From: Nakamurella leprariae
Lineage (GTDB): Bacteria; Actinomycetota; Actinomycetes; Mycobacteriales; Nakamurellaceae
DNA length: 64,000 nt
Reading direction: 5' to 3'
Assembly: GCF_016918035.1 (NCBI RefSeq)
Contig: NZ_JAERWK010000007.1
Coordinates: 53,538-117,537 of the forward strand
Position numbers and translations under genes: made by a program. This document shows, piece by piece, positions 20,464 through 31,529 of this stretch; the first letter of the stretch is position 1, and each line of letters starts with the position of its first letter. The notes beneath the pieces were generated by a model. The model was given only the letters and a program-made list of their open reading frames with translations, made no database searches and had not been told where the DNA came from.

Positions 20464-23145
20464 TCAGACCGGGCTGAGGGCCAGGTTGAGCCGGCCGTTC
20501 ACCCGGGCCAGCCGCTGTCGTTCCGGATCGATCGTGCCGTACAGGGTGGTGCGCTGCCGGATCGGCCGCCCGATGCCCGCGGCGATCTCCTCCAGCTCGG
20601 CCACCGTCTTGGCCGAGCCGTGCTGCGAGCCGGCCATCCGCGAGATGGTCTCCTCCATGAGGGTGCCGCCCAGGTCGTTCACGCCGCCCTGCAGCACGGC
20701 CCGGCAGCCGTCGACACCCAGCTTCACCCAGGAGGTCTGGATGTTGTGGATCTTGCCGTGCAGCAGGATCCGGGCCATCGCGTGCACCGCCCGGTTGTCC
20801 CGCGTCGACGGGCCCGCCTGGGCGACCCCGGCCAGGTAGATGGGCGCCGACTGGTGCACGAACGGCAGCGCGACGAACTCGGTGAAGCCGCCGGTCTCGT
20901 CCTGCAGCCGGCCCAGCAGCCGCAGGTGCCCGACCCAGTGCGCCGGGGTGTCCACGTGGCCGTACATCATCGTGGACGACGACGGCAGCCCCACCCGGTG
21001 CGCGGTGGTCACGACCTCGATCCATTGCGCGGTCGGCAGTTTGCCCTTGGTCAGGATCCACCGGACGTCGTCGTCGAGGATCTCGGCGGCCGTCCCCGGG
21101 ATGCTGTTGAGCCCGTTGGCCTTCGCCTCGGTGAGGAACTCCTCGATGGACAGCCCGGTGCGCGCGGAGCCGTTGATGATCTCCATCGGGGAGAACGCGT
21201 GGATGTGCAGATCCGACTGCCGGCGCCGGATCTCGGCCGCGATGTCGAAGTAGGCGGTGCCGGGCAGGTCGGGGTGGATACCGCCCTGGAGGCAGACCTC
21301 GGACGCGCCGGCCTCCCACGCCTCGTCGGCCCGGCGGCCCACCTCCTCCAACGACAGGGTGAATGCGTCGGCGTCGGTCTTGCGCTGCGCGAACGCGCAG
21401 AACCGGCAGCCGGTGTAGCAGACATTGGTGAAGTTGATGTTCCGATTCACCACGTAGGTGACGTCGTCACCGTTGATCTGCCGGCGCAGGTCGTCGGCCA
21501 GCCGGGTCAGCGCGTCCAGCGCCGGGCCGTCGCAGGTCATCAGGGTGAGCGCCTGGGCGTCACTGATGCCCGACGGGTCCGCCTCGGCCGCGCGGAGCGC
21601 CGCGGCCACCTCGGCGTCGAGCCGCTCCGGCACTGGACGACCAGCGTGGTCGTCCCGCGCCTCCCGGGCCCGCCGCTCGGTGACCTGCTCGCGCAGCACG
21701 TCCCAGTCGCCGTACGCGGCGTCGAAGTCGCTGCGGGTCTCGGTCCGCCGGCCCTCGTCGTCGATGGCCGTGTGCAGGTCCACCCGGCCGGCCGAACCCC
21801 ACTCGGGATCAGGCTCCTGCCACGGCATCCCGACCGGGATCCGATCCTCGACGGCCAGGCCGGTGTCCGGGTCGGCCAACGCCCGGACGTGCGGCACGAC
21901 CCGCGGATCGAGCCAGGGCGAGGAGTTCCGCACGTACTCGGGGTGCGCGGTGAGCCGCTCGCGCAGCTGGTAGCCGGCCTGGGCGGTGAGCTCGGCGAGC
22001 CGGTCGATCTGCGGCCACGGCCGCTCCGGGTTCACGTGGTCGGGCGTCAGCGGGGAGACGCCACCCCAGTCGTCCACGCCGGCGGCGATCAGCCGCAGCA
22101 GTTCCTCGGGCTCGGACAGGTTCGGCGGCGCCTGGATGCGCATGGCCGGCCCGAGCACCAGTCGGGCCACGGCGACCGCGGCCAGGTACTCGCCGGCGTC
22201 CGCGTCGGCCACCGACCGCATGGCGGTGTCCGGCTTGGCCCGGAAGTTCTGGACGATCACTTCCTGGATCGACCGGTACTGCCGGGCGATCCGCCGGAGC
22301 TCGAACAGCGACTCGGCGCGGTCGGCGACCGTCTCGCCGATGCCGACCAGGATCCCGGTGGTGAACGGAACGGTGGAGCGGCCGGCGTCCTCGAGCACCC
22401 GCAGCCGCACGGCCGGGTCCTTGTCCGGCGAGCCGTAGTGGGCGTTGCCCTTGACCGTGAACAGCTCGGTCGAGGTCGTCTCCAGCATCATCCCCATGGA
22501 CGGGGCGACCGGCTTGAGCCGCTGCAGCTCCTGCCAGGACATCACGCCCGGGTTCAGGTGCGGCAGCAGCCCGGTCTCCTCCAGCACCCGGACGGCCATG
22601 GCCCGGACGTAGTCGATGGTGCTGTCGTACCCGGCCGCCTCGAGCCACTCGCGAGCCTGAGGCCACCGGTCCTCGGGTCGGTCGCCGAGCGTGAACAGCG
22701 CCTCCTTGCAGCCCAGAGCCGCGCCCTGGCGGGCGATCTCGAGCACCTCGTCGGGCGAGAGGTACGGCTGCTGGCCCGCTGCGGCCAGCTTGCCCGGCAC
22801 GGTCACGAAGGTGCAGTAGTGGCACCGGTCCCGGCACAGCCGGGTCAGCGGGATGAAGACCTTCTTGGAGTAGGTGATGACGCCCGGGCGGCCGGCGTCC
22901 GTCAGCCCGGCGTCCCGCACGCTCCCGGCGATCCGGCACAGCTCGGCCAGGTCGTCCCCGGCGGCCTGGAGCAGCACCACCGCCTCGGTGTGGTCCAGGG
23001 TGGCGCCGTCCCGGGCCCGGCGCAGCGCGCGGCGCATGGCCGAGGCCGTGGGCACCGGGACCTGGGCGGCCGTGCGCACGGCCGGGGTGGGGAGATCGGA
23101 CGGGTCGGGAGTCGGGCTGGAACCGGACGGGTGCAGATCAGACAC
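20464..23145 (-). CDS. fbiC: 7,8-didemethyl-8-hydroxy-5-deazariboflavin (FO) synthase, CofG-CofH fusion
   Basis: An 893-residue fusion of two radical-SAM enzymes that together build the F420 chromophore from tyrosine and a pyrimidine precursor. The CofG half comes first, with CRDRCHYC at about residue 103; the CofH half has CYTGCRFC at about residue 575, each the CxxxCxxC iron-sulfur motif. Other landmarks are [16 protein letters not shown], the CofG-specific [12 protein letters not shown], and in the second half [17 protein letters not shown] and [12 protein letters not shown]. The start is GTG 23145 with AGGAG upstream. It is transcribed just ahead of an F420-dependent oxidoreductase. Confidence 0.97.
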   Translation of the reverse strand: MSDLHPSGSSPTPDPSDLPTPAVRTAAQVPVPTASAMRRALRRARDGATLDHTEAVVLLQAAGDDLAELCRIAGSVRDAGLTDAGRPGVITYSKKVFIPLTRLCRDRCHYCTFVTVPGKLAAAGQQPYLSPDEVLEIARQGAALGCKEALFTLGDRPEDRWPQAREWLEAAGYDSTIDYVRAMAVRVLEETGLLPHLNPGVMSWQELQRLKPVAPSMGMMLETTSTELFTVKGNAHYGSPDKDPAVRLRVLEDAGRSTVPFTTGILVGIGETVADRAESLFELRRIARQYRSIQEVIVQNFRAKPDTAMRSVADADAGEYLAAVAVARLVLGPAMRIQAPPNLSEPEELLRLIAAGVDDWGGVSPLTPDHVNPERPWPQIDRLAELTAQAGYQLRERLTAHPEYVRNSSPWLDPRVVPHVRALADPDTGLAVEDRIPVGMPWQEPDPEWGSAGRVDLHTAIDDEGRRTETRSDFDAAYGDWDVLREQVTERRAREARDDHAGRPVPERLDAEVAAALRAAEADPSGISDAQALTLMTCDGPALDALTRLADDLRRQINGDDVTYVVNRNINFTNVCYTGCRFCAFAQRKTDADAFTLSLEEVGRRADEAWEAGASEVCLQGGIHPDLPGTAYFDIAAEIRRRQSDLHIHAFSPMEIINGSARTGLSIEEFLTEAKANGLNSIPGTAAEILDDDVRWILTKGKLPTAQWIEVVTTAHRVGLPSSSTMMYGHVDTPAHWVGHLRLLGRLQDETGGFTEFVALPFVHQSAPIYLAGVAQAGPSTRDNRAVHAMARILLHGKIHNIQTSWVKLGVDGCRAVLQGGVNDLGGTLMEETISRMAGSQHGSAKTVAELEEIAAGIGRPIRQRTTLYGTIDPERQRLARVNGRLNLALSPV

Positions 23146-23405
23146 GAGGGAACACTCCTGCTGCCGACGACGACACGGGGGTCCACCCTGCGCCGGGCGA
23201 CGTGGTGTTCACCCGTGTGCACTTCGCACACCGTGCGCTGCTCGTTCGGTGCGAGCCGGCCGGCGCCGTGGATCCGTTGGGCGCGTGCCAGGTGCGTTGT
23301 CGGCGATCACAGCCCCGTCGAACACTGTAGGCACCGTCGAGACGGCCGATCCTCCGGGTCGGTGTGGCGGGCGTCACCTTCAGCCGGCTGGGGATCCCGC
23401 TCCGG

Positions 23406-24110
23406 TCAGCGGCGAGCGCGGGCGAAGTCGGCCAGCCGGATGTCCCGCGTCCGGGTCAGGTGGTCGGTGAGCGCGCGACCCGCCCGGTCGGCGTCCCGCT
23501 CCTCGATGGCCACGACGATCTCGCGGTGCCCGGCGCTGCTGGCCTCGAGTTCCTCACGGGCCAGGATCGGCGCGTCCTCGACCAGGGTCAGCTGGGCACA
23601 GAGCCGGACCAGGGTGTCGGCGATCGTCCGGTTGTGCCCGGCCTCCCAGAGCACCTCGTGCCACTGGCGGTGGAGCGCGTTGCACTCGACGGCGTCCTCG
23701 GCGGCCTCGGACTCGGCCTGCAGGTGCTGCAGCCGGGCCAGTTCCAGGTCGGTCCGACGCAACGCGGCTGCGGCGGCGGTGACGCCCTCCAGGGCGATCC
23801 GCGCCTCGTAGATCTCCAGCACGTCCTCGGCGGTCCCGGTGCGGATCCGGTACCCGCGGGTGGCCCGTTCCACCAGACCGTCGTGCTCGAGCCGGACCAG
23901 GGCGGCCCGGACGGGGGTCCGGGAGACGCCGTACCGGCTGCCGACCGTGGTCTCCAGCAACAGCTCCCCGTGGACGACCTTGCGGTCGAGGATGTCCTGC
24001 CGCAGTTGCAGGTACAGCCGGCCGTCGACGTCGGCGGGGACGTCGTGGTCGCGCGTGGGATCGGAGCGCGTGGGATCGGAGCGCGTGGGATCGGAGACGG
24101 TCACCGGCAC
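23406..24110 (-). CDS. GntR-family regulator, FCD/FadR subfamily
   Basis: From GTG 24110 the protein has 234 residues (another GTG lies two codons on). The winged helix spans about residues 25-95 (LYLQLRQDILDRKVVHGELLLETTVGSRYGVSRTPVRAALVRLEHDGLVERATRGYRI) and the FCD ligand domain about 100-225, with LHRQWHEVLW and the HREIVVAI metal-ligand histidines. The first residues are a perfect triple SDPTR repeat encoded by a 15-base tandem repeat. It is divergent from a Liv-type ABC operon and next to an 8-4-8 palindrome at 24169, so it probably represses that operon. It is a clear paralog of the GntR protein at 40982. Confidence 0.85.
   Translation of the reverse strand: MPVTVSDPTRSDPTRSDPTRDHDVPADVDGRLYLQLRQDILDRKVVHGELLLETTVGSRYGVSRTPVRAALVRLEHDGLVERATRGYRIRTGTAEDVLEIYEARIALEGVTAAAAALRRTDLELARLQHLQAESEAAEDAVECNALHRQWHEVLWEAGHNRTIADTLVRLCAQLTLVEDAPILAREELEASSAGHREIVVAIEERDADRAGRALTDHLTRTRDIRLADFARARR
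24051..24095. repeat. Three exact 15-bp tandem repeats at the 5' end of the GntR gene
   Basis: The unit gcgcgtgggatcgga occurs three times without mismatch at 24051-24065, 24066-24080 and 24081-24095. Read on the minus strand it encodes the pentapeptide SDPTR three times at the extreme N terminus. Exact tandem copies suggest recent expansion by slippage; copy number may vary between strains without shifting the frame. Confidence 0.95.
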
Positions 24111-24168
24111 GCTCCGCTCGAGGACTGCATGGCTGCAGTGTTCCAGGTCTCCCGGCAATGGTGCGAGC

Positions 24169-24188
24169 GTGGATCCGCATGGATCCAC
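24169..24188. promoter_or_regulatory. Perfect palindrome, candidate GntR operator
   Basis: GTGGATCC-gcat-GGATCCAC is an exact 8-4-8 inverted repeat in the divergent region between the GntR gene and the Liv-type operon, 33 bases upstream of the predicted -35 of the operon. FCD-type GntR dimers bind such short inverted repeats. A further GGATCC is found at 24231. Confidence 0.55.
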
Positions 24189-24221
24189 ACGCATCCGAAC
24201 GAGTCCGACGTCACGATCATG

Positions 24222-24250
24222 TTCACTTCTGGATCCGTGCGGGTTAGGGT
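24222..24250 (+). promoter_or_regulatory. Candidate promoter of the Liv-type ABC operon
   Basis: TTCACT (24222-24227), a 17-base spacer and TAGGGT (24245-24250) fit an actinobacterial housekeeping promoter. The expected start of transcription (about 24257) falls at a GTG that opens a 39-codon ORF. Confidence 0.4.
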
Positions 24251-24258
24251 CTGCCGCT

Positions 24259-24378
24259 GTGCCGACGCCTCCGCTGACCCGACCTGCCGGTCCCGCCGGG
24301 ACGCTGCAGCGGTGTCGGCTGAGCCACCTGCTGCACGCGCCGGGAACCTCCTGTCGCCGGCCTGCCGCCGCCGGCTGA
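24259..24378 (+). CDS. Possible leaderless Cys-containing upstream ORF
   Basis: GTG 24259 lies eight bases after a TAGGGT -10 element, so the message could begin with the start codon itself, as actinobacterial leaderless ORFs do. The product would be 39 residues (VPTPPLTRPAGPAG..., with CRLSHLLHAPGTSCRR near the end). It ends 99 bases before the substrate-binding protein gene. It lacks the RRHVDL core of the other leader peptides in this window, so it is only a candidate regulatory ORF. Basis: position and Cys content. Confidence 0.3.
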   Translation: MPTPPLTRPAGPAGTLQRCRLSHLLHAPGTSCRRPAAAG

Positions 24379-24477
24379 CCACCGCAGCTCCGACCCATCC
24401 CCGAACTCCCCGCGCCCGCACCGCGACGCCGATCCGGCCCGGTGCGGTTCCGCCGGACCGTCACGAACGGAGTCCCC

Positions 24478-25704
24478 GTGCGCTGCCCCACCCACGTCCT
24501 GCGACTGGCCTCGATCGCCGCCCTCGGCCTGGCCCTCGCGGCCTGCTCCACCGGCACCGGCAGCACCGGCGCCGAGACCTCCAGCTCCTCCAGCGCCGCG
24601 TCGTCGGCGAGCAGCAGCGGTGACGCCGCCCCCACGGGCGCCGCCGGCGAGCCGATCGTCATCGGCATCGAGCTGCCGCTGTCCGGTGCCTCGGCCGCCC
24701 CCGCCGAGCAGATGCGCAAGGGCTTCGAGCTCACCGCGGCCGAGATCAACGACGCCGGTGGCGTCGACGGACGCCCGATCGAGCTCGACATCCAGGACGA
24801 CGCCGGCGATCCCACCACCGGCGTGGCCCTGGTCGACCGGTTCGTGCAGGACGGCGCCGTGGCCATCGCGGGCACCTACAACTCGCCGGTGGTGCTGGCC
24901 CAGTCCGAGGTGATCGGCACGGCCGAGATCCCGGTGCTGGCCTTCGCCATCAGCTCGCAGATCACCCGGCAGCAGAACCCGTGGGTGTTCCAGACCGGCC
25001 CCACCGACCAGGGCCAGATCGCCGGCATCATCGAGCGGTTCAAGGCCGAGGGCCTGACCAAGCCGGCGCTGCTGACCGACACCTCGGCCTTCGGGTCCAC
25101 GGCCAAGCCGGTGCTCGAGCAGGCGCTGAACGATGCCGGGCTGGCGCCGGTGCTGTCGGACACCTTCGCCGTCGACGCCGCCGACCTGTCCGCGGCGCTG
25201 CTCAAGGCCAAGGACTCCGGCGCGGACAGCGTGCTGGCCTGGACGGTCGGCCAGCCCTACGCCACTCTGGCCCTCGGCGCGCAGCAGGTCGGGCTCGGCC
25301 TGCCCATCATCGGGACCGCGTCCGCGGTCGACCCGGCGGTGGCCCGGCTGGCCGGCGACGCGGCCGACGAGCTGTACTTCCAGGACGCCATCGACCGGAG
25401 CAAGCCGCAGGTGCAGGAGCTCTCGGAGCGCTGGGCCGCCGAGTTCGACGGCGGCCAGGTGCCCAGCGATGCGCTGTCCGCCCACGACATCCTCACCGTG
25501 ATCACCGAGAGCCTGGCCGAGAGCGGCCCGGATCGTGCCGCGCTGCGGGACGCGATGGAGATCTTCTCAAGCGACGAGATGCTGTCCGGCCGGATCGGCA
25601 GCTCCTGGACGTACTCGGCCGACAACCACGTCGGTCTCGGTGGCGGCAACCTGGTCTGGAAGAAGTACGAGAACGGCGCGGTCGTCACCGTCGACGGGCA
25701 GTGA
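24478..25704 (+). CDS. ABC importer substrate-binding lipoprotein, branched-chain amino acid (Liv) type
   Basis: GTG 24478 follows GGAG at a spacing of five, giving 408 residues. Residues 8-22 are a signal with lipobox LAAC (Cys23), then a Ser/Ala-rich linker. The periplasmic-binding fold type I begins EPIVIGIELPLSGASAAPAEQMRKGFELTAAEINDAGGVDG, and continues with GTYNSPVVLAQSEV and DTSAFGSTAKPVLEQALND. It is the first gene of a coupled set with two permeases, a fused ATPase and an LLM monooxygenase. Binding proteins of this type also carry amides, sulfonate-like or aromatic compounds; the adjoining monooxygenase suggests an organosulfur ligand (inference). Confidence 0.9.
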   Translation: MRCPTHVLRLASIAALGLALAACSTGTGSTGAETSSSSSAASSASSSGDAAPTGAAGEPIVIGIELPLSGASAAPAEQMRKGFELTAAEINDAGGVDGRPIELDIQDDAGDPTTGVALVDRFVQDGAVAIAGTYNSPVVLAQSEVIGTAEIPVLAFAISSQITRQQNPWVFQTGPTDQGQIAGIIERFKAEGLTKPALLTDTSAFGSTAKPVLEQALNDAGLAPVLSDTFAVDAADLSAALLKAKDSGADSVLAWTVGQPYATLALGAQQVGLGLPIIGTASAVDPAVARLAGDAADELYFQDAIDRSKPQVQELSERWAAEFDGGQVPSDALSAHDILTVITESLAESGPDRAALRDAMEIFSSDEMLSGRIGSSWTYSADNHVGLGGGNLVWKKYENGAVVTVDGQ

Positions 25705-25717
25705 CGGGCGTCCGACC

Positions 25718-26599
25718 ATGGGACAGCTGACCTACTTCCTGGCCATCGGCCTGGGCATCGGCGCGGTGTACGCCCTGGCGGCGCTGGGCATCGTCACCCT
25801 CTACACCGGCTCCGGTCTGGCCAACTTCGCGCAGGGTGACCTGCTCGTGCTGGCCGGTCTGGTCGCGGTGACGGTGGCCGGCGCCGGGTACGGCTGGTTC
25901 CTGGGGCTGCTGGCCGGGTTGCTGGCCACGGCCGTGGCGGGTCTCGTGCTGGGGCTGCTGTTCGTCCGGCCGATGCGGGACCGGCGACTGGACGTGGACG
26001 TGGTGGTGATCGGCACCCTCGGGGTGGCGATCACGCTCACCCAGCTGTCCGGGGTGTGGTTCGGCCGGCAGCCGCAACGGCTGTCCAGCCCGCTGGCCGG
26101 GGTGAGCATCCCGGTCGGCGACCTGCGGGTGCCCGCGCACTACCTGCTGCTGGTGGTCGTGGCCGTCCTGGTGTTCCTGGCGCTGCGCTGGTTCGGCCGG
26201 CGCACGGACGTGGGCCTGCAGCTCCGCGCGGTGGCCGGCGGCATCCAGGCCGCCCGGGACGCCGGGGTCCGCGTCGGCCGGATGCTCGTGATCGCCTGGG
26301 TCATCACCGGGGTGGTCGGCGGTATCGCGGGCGTGCTGGTCGCGTCCGTGGTGCCGTTGGCCCCGGAGTCCGGACTCCCGCTGGGCGTCAACGGCTTCGC
26401 CGCCGCGATCATCGGCGGCCTGGCCAGCCCGGGCGGTGCCGTGGTGGGCGGGCTGGTCGTCGGGCTGTCCGAGTCGCTGGCCGGCGGATACCTGAACGAC
26501 GCGGTGCGGCAGTCGATCGCGCCGCTGGTGCTGCTGATCGTGCTGGTCGTGCGGCCCGGTGGGCTGCTGGGCCGGACCGCGACGGCGAGAGTCGCATGA
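25718..26599 (+). CDS. ABC importer permease, LivH type
   Basis: A 293-residue inner-membrane protein with about eight hydrophobic segments, beginning MGQLTYFLAIGLGIGAVYALAALGIVTLYTGSGLANFAQGD, the LivH N-terminal signature. The cytoplasmic loop that contacts the ATPase is GLQLRAVAGGIQAARDAGVRVGRML, and the C-terminal membrane part has NGFAAAIIGGLASPGGAVVGGLVVGLSESLAGGYL. It starts 13 bases after the binding-protein gene and overlaps the next permease by four bases. Confidence 0.92.
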   Translation: MGQLTYFLAIGLGIGAVYALAALGIVTLYTGSGLANFAQGDLLVLAGLVAVTVAGAGYGWFLGLLAGLLATAVAGLVLGLLFVRPMRDRRLDVDVVVIGTLGVAITLTQLSGVWFGRQPQRLSSPLAGVSIPVGDLRVPAHYLLLVVVAVLVFLALRWFGRRTDVGLQLRAVAGGIQAARDAGVRVGRMLVIAWVITGVVGGIAGVLVASVVPLAPESGLPLGVNGFAAAIIGGLASPGGAVVGGLVVGLSESLAGGYLNDAVRQSIAPLVLLIVLVVRPGGLLGRTATARVA

Positions 26600-27617
26600 C
26601 CGCCCCGACCCCGGTGCCGACGACCGCCGCCACTGCCGCGGCGCCGCGCGGTGCGACCGACGGCGTCCCGGCCCGGCACTGGCGGTGGACGCAGCCGGCG
26701 GTGATCCTGCTGGTCGGCGCGCTGGTGCTGCTGGTGCTGCGGCCCGGGCCGTTCGACCTTCGGGTGTTCACCCTCGTCGCCGCCTACGCCGTGGCGGCCG
26801 TCGGGTTCAACGTGCTGGTCGGCTTCTCCGGGGTGGTCTCGGTCGGCAACGCCCTCTTCCTGGCCGCGGGCGGGTACGCCTGGGCCCGGTTGGCCGTGCC
26901 GCAGGGACCGGTGGTGGCGCTGCTCAGCGGGATCGCCGTGGCCGTGGTGCTGGCCGTGCTGGCCGGGATGCTGCTGCTCCGGCTGCGGGCCTACTACTTC
27001 GCGGTCGGCACCCTCGCGCTCGGCACCCTGGGCACCATCGTGGCCCGCAACTGGACCGGTTTGACCAACGGCGATGCCGGCATCACCGGCGTCGGGTTCC
27101 TGCAGGTGTTCGGGTTGACCGGCGTGACGTCGATCTTCGCCGCCGCCATCGTCATCCTGGCCCTCGTCTGCCTGCTGCAGGAGACGCTGCGCACCTCGCC
27201 GATCGGCCTGTCCATGCTGGTCGGCCGGTACGACCCGCCCATGGCCGGTGCCCTCGGCGTGCGCGTCCCCGCCATGCGCATCGTCGCGTTCGCCTTCAGT
27301 GCGGTGACCGCAGCGCTCGGCGGCGCGCTCATCGTGCAACTGGCCGGCGGCGCGTTCCCGGACCAGTTCACCACCACCGCCTCGATCAATCTGCTGATCA
27401 TCCCGATCATCGGCGGCCGAGGGTGGCGTTGGGCGCCGCTGGTCGGCGCGCTCATCGTCATCGCGCTGCCCGAGTACCTGCGCTTCCTGGACGACTACCG
27501 CCTGGTCGTCTACGGCGCCCTGGTCACCGCCGTCGCGCTGTTCTTGCCCGGTGGAGCGCAGCAGGCGTTCCGGCAGAGCTGGTCGTGGCTGCGTTCCCGC
27601 GCCCGGCAGGTGCGCCG

Positions 27618-27621
<4 letters not shown>
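26596..27621 (+). CDS. ABC importer permease, LivM type
   Basis: ATG 26596 overlaps the LivH-type stop (ATGA), giving 341 residues. An N-terminal cytoplasmic Thr/Ala-rich tail of about 25 residues precedes multiple membrane helices. The LivM signature is present: FNVLVGFSGVVSVGNALFLAAGGYAWA, AYYFAVGTLALGTLG and the EAA-like loop YDPPMAGALGVRVPAMRIVAFAFSAVTAALGGAL. It forms the membrane channel with the preceding protein. Coupling continues with the fused ATPase (GTGA overlap). Confidence 0.92.
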
Positions 27622-29287
<1,666 letters not shown>

Positions 29288-29291
<4 letters not shown>

Positions 29292-30655
29292 CCCGACGAA
29301 TCATGCTGAACGGCTTCAAGTCCGGGACGATCGGCCACACCGCCATCGGCCTGTGGACCCACCCCGACAACCGGGTGCGGGAGTACCGCCGGCTGGACTA
29401 CTGGACCGACATCGCCCGCACCCTCGAGCGCGGCAAGTTCGACGCCCTGTTCATCGCGGACACCCAGGGCATCATCGACGTCTACCAGGGCTCGACCGAC
29501 GTCACCCTCCGCGAGGCGATCGGCATCCCGATCATCGACCCGATGCTGCTGGTCTCCGCGATGGCCGGTGCCACCGAGCATCTCGGCTTCGCCATCACCG
29601 CGTCGACCACGTACGAGAAGCCGTTCGACCTGGCCCGCAAGTTCGCCACCCTGGACCTGGTCACCGGCGGCCGGGTCGGCTGGAACGTCGTCACCTCGTC
29701 TTCGCGCAGCGAGGCGGAGAACTTCAGCGCGGTGATGGTCCCGCACGACGAGCGCTACCGGATCGCCGACGAGTTCATGGACGTCGCCTACCAGTTGTGG
29801 GAGGGCAGCTGGGAGGACGACGCGGTCGTCCACGACCGCGCGTCCCGGGTGTTCATCGACCCGAGCAAGGTGCACCGGATCGAGCACCACGGCACCTACT
29901 TCGACGTCCCCGGCGAGTTCATCGTCGAGCCGACGCCGCAACGGACACCGACGCTGTACCAGGCCGGCAGCTCCCGGGCCGGCGTCGAGTTCGCGGCGAA
30001 ACACGCCGAGGGCGTGTTCGTCTCGTTCCCCCGGATGGACATGGTGGCCGCGACCGTGGCCCGGCTGCGGGACGCGGCCGAGGTGGCCGGCCGGCCCCGG
30101 GACGCCCTCAAGGTGTTCCCGCTGTCCACCGTCGTGACCGGGGCGACCGACGAGGAGGCGCAGGCCAAGTACGACCGGTGGCACCGCCAGTACGCCAGCC
30201 CCGAGGGCAACCTGGCCCGGTTCAGCGCGCTGGTGCACGTCGACATGGCCTCGCTGGATCCGGACATGCCGCTGGAGTACGTGGAGAACGACGGGATCCA
30301 GGGGTCGCTGTCCGTCTTCACCAGGGCCGACCCGACCCGGCGGTGGACGCCGCGGGAGATCGGCGACTTCCTGAGCGTGTCCAGCATGGGCGCGCTGTTC
30401 GTCGGCTCCCCGACCACCATCGCCGACCAGTTCGAGCAGTGGGTCGACGAGGCCGGGGTGGACGGGTTCAACATCTCCGACACCGTCTCCGGGGTCTCCT
30501 TCCCGGAGTTCGTCGACCTGGTCGTGCCGGAACTGCAACGGCGCGGTCTGGTCTGGAACAACTACGAAGGGGCGACGTTCCGCGAGCACCTGTACGGCGT
30601 CGGCCACGCCCGCACCATGCCCGACCACCCAGCGACGAGGTACCGCCATGCCTGA
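29288..30655 (+). CDS. LLM-class flavin-dependent monooxygenase (NtaA/SnaA/DszA-like), Liv-operon member
   Basis: A 455-residue FMN-dependent monooxygenase of the bacterial luciferase-like fold. Landmarks are the N terminus MLNGFKSGTIGHTAIGLWTHPDN, KFDALFIADTQGI, TLDLVTGGRVGWNVVTSS (flavin site), GSWEDDAVVHD, FIVEPTPQRTPTLYQAGSS and the C-terminal signature REHLYGVGHA. Such enzymes use reduced FMN and oxygen to cleave C-S or C-N bonds in sulfonates, sulfones, thioethers or chelators. The start overlaps the ATPase stop and the end overlaps the rhodanese start, so transport, oxidation and sulfur handling are in one coupled unit. The substrate is unproven. Confidence 0.88.
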
Positions 30656-31529
30656 ACACCCGATCATCAGCGTGCCCGACCTGGGCGACCGGCTGACCAC
30701 CGCCCGCGAGACCCTGGTCGTGCTGGACGCCACCACGCATCTGGACCCGCCCACCGACACCGAACGCTGGCCGGCGCGGTCCGGTCGCGACACCTGGCTC
30801 GCCGAGCACGTCCCCGGCTCCCGGCACCTCGACCTGCTCACCGCGGTGTCGGATCCGGCTGTGGCGTACCACTTCTCGGTCGCCCCGGACGAGCGCCTCG
30901 AGCGGACGCTCCGCGCCCTCGGCGTCGTCGATGGCGTCGAGGTCGTCGTGTACGACAGCACCGACGGGTTCTGGGCGGCCCGGGCCTGGTGGATGCTGCG
31001 GGACCTCGGACTCCCCGTGCGGGTGCTGGACGGCGGACTGGCCGCGTGGCGGTCCGCCGGCCGACCCGTCGAGGCCGGTGACCGGCCGCCGGCGACGCCG
31101 GACGGCCCGCTCACCCTGCGCCCCGGGCGCACCACCTGGGCGGACCTGGACGACGTCACCGCGATCGTCGAGGGCCGCGCCGACGGGCAGTTGGTGTGCG
31201 CCCTGGGGGCCGAGCAGTTCCGCGGGGTCGGGACCACCCGGTACCCGCGCGCCGGTCACATCCCGGGCAGCCGGAACCTGCCCGCCGGCAGCCTGCGGGA
31301 CGCCGCCGATGGACGACTGCTGGATCCGGACGCGGTGCGGTCGCTGGCCGAGCCGGTGCTCGGCGCCCCCGGATCGCAGCCGACGGTCCTGTACTGCGGC
31401 GCCGGCATCTCCGCGGCCGGGCTGGCCCTGGGCCTGGTCGCGGCCGGGTACGACGACCTGCGGGTCTACGACGGGTCGCTGGAGGAGTGGACCGCCGACG
31501 GGTCCCGACCGATGGCGGTCGGCGACTGA
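30648..31529 (+). CDS. Sulfurtransferase with two rhodanese domains (TST/MST type)
   Basis: A 293-residue tandem rhodanese that moves a sulfane sulfur from thiosulfate or 3-mercaptopyruvate to an acceptor. The N-terminal domain is structural: VVVYDSTDGFWAARAWWML has Asp where the catalytic Cys would be. The C-terminal domain holds the active Cys250 in TVLYCGAGISAAG, a loop reading CGAGIS. The GHIPGSRNLPA motif lies before it. It overlaps the LLM gene by eight bases and is the last gene of the Liv-type operon, the strongest in-operon hint that this transporter handles a sulfur compound. Confidence 0.9.
   Translation: MPEHPIISVPDLGDRLTTARETLVVLDATTHLDPPTDTERWPARSGRDTWLAEHVPGSRHLDLLTAVSDPAVAYHFSVAPDERLERTLRALGVVDGVEVVVYDSTDGFWAARAWWMLRDLGLPVRVLDGGLAAWRSAGRPVEAGDRPPATPDGPLTLRPGRTTWADLDDVTAIVEGRADGQLVCALGAEQFRGVGTTRYPRAGHIPGSRNLPAGSLRDAADGRLLDPDAVRSLAEPVLGAPGSQPTVLYCGAGISAAGLALGLVAAGYDDLRVYDGSLEEWTADGSRPMAVGD

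Noticed and set aside
26140..27339. Minus-strand frame opposite the permeases
   Set aside because: His/Gly/Asp-rich antisense of hydrophobic codons; no start context.
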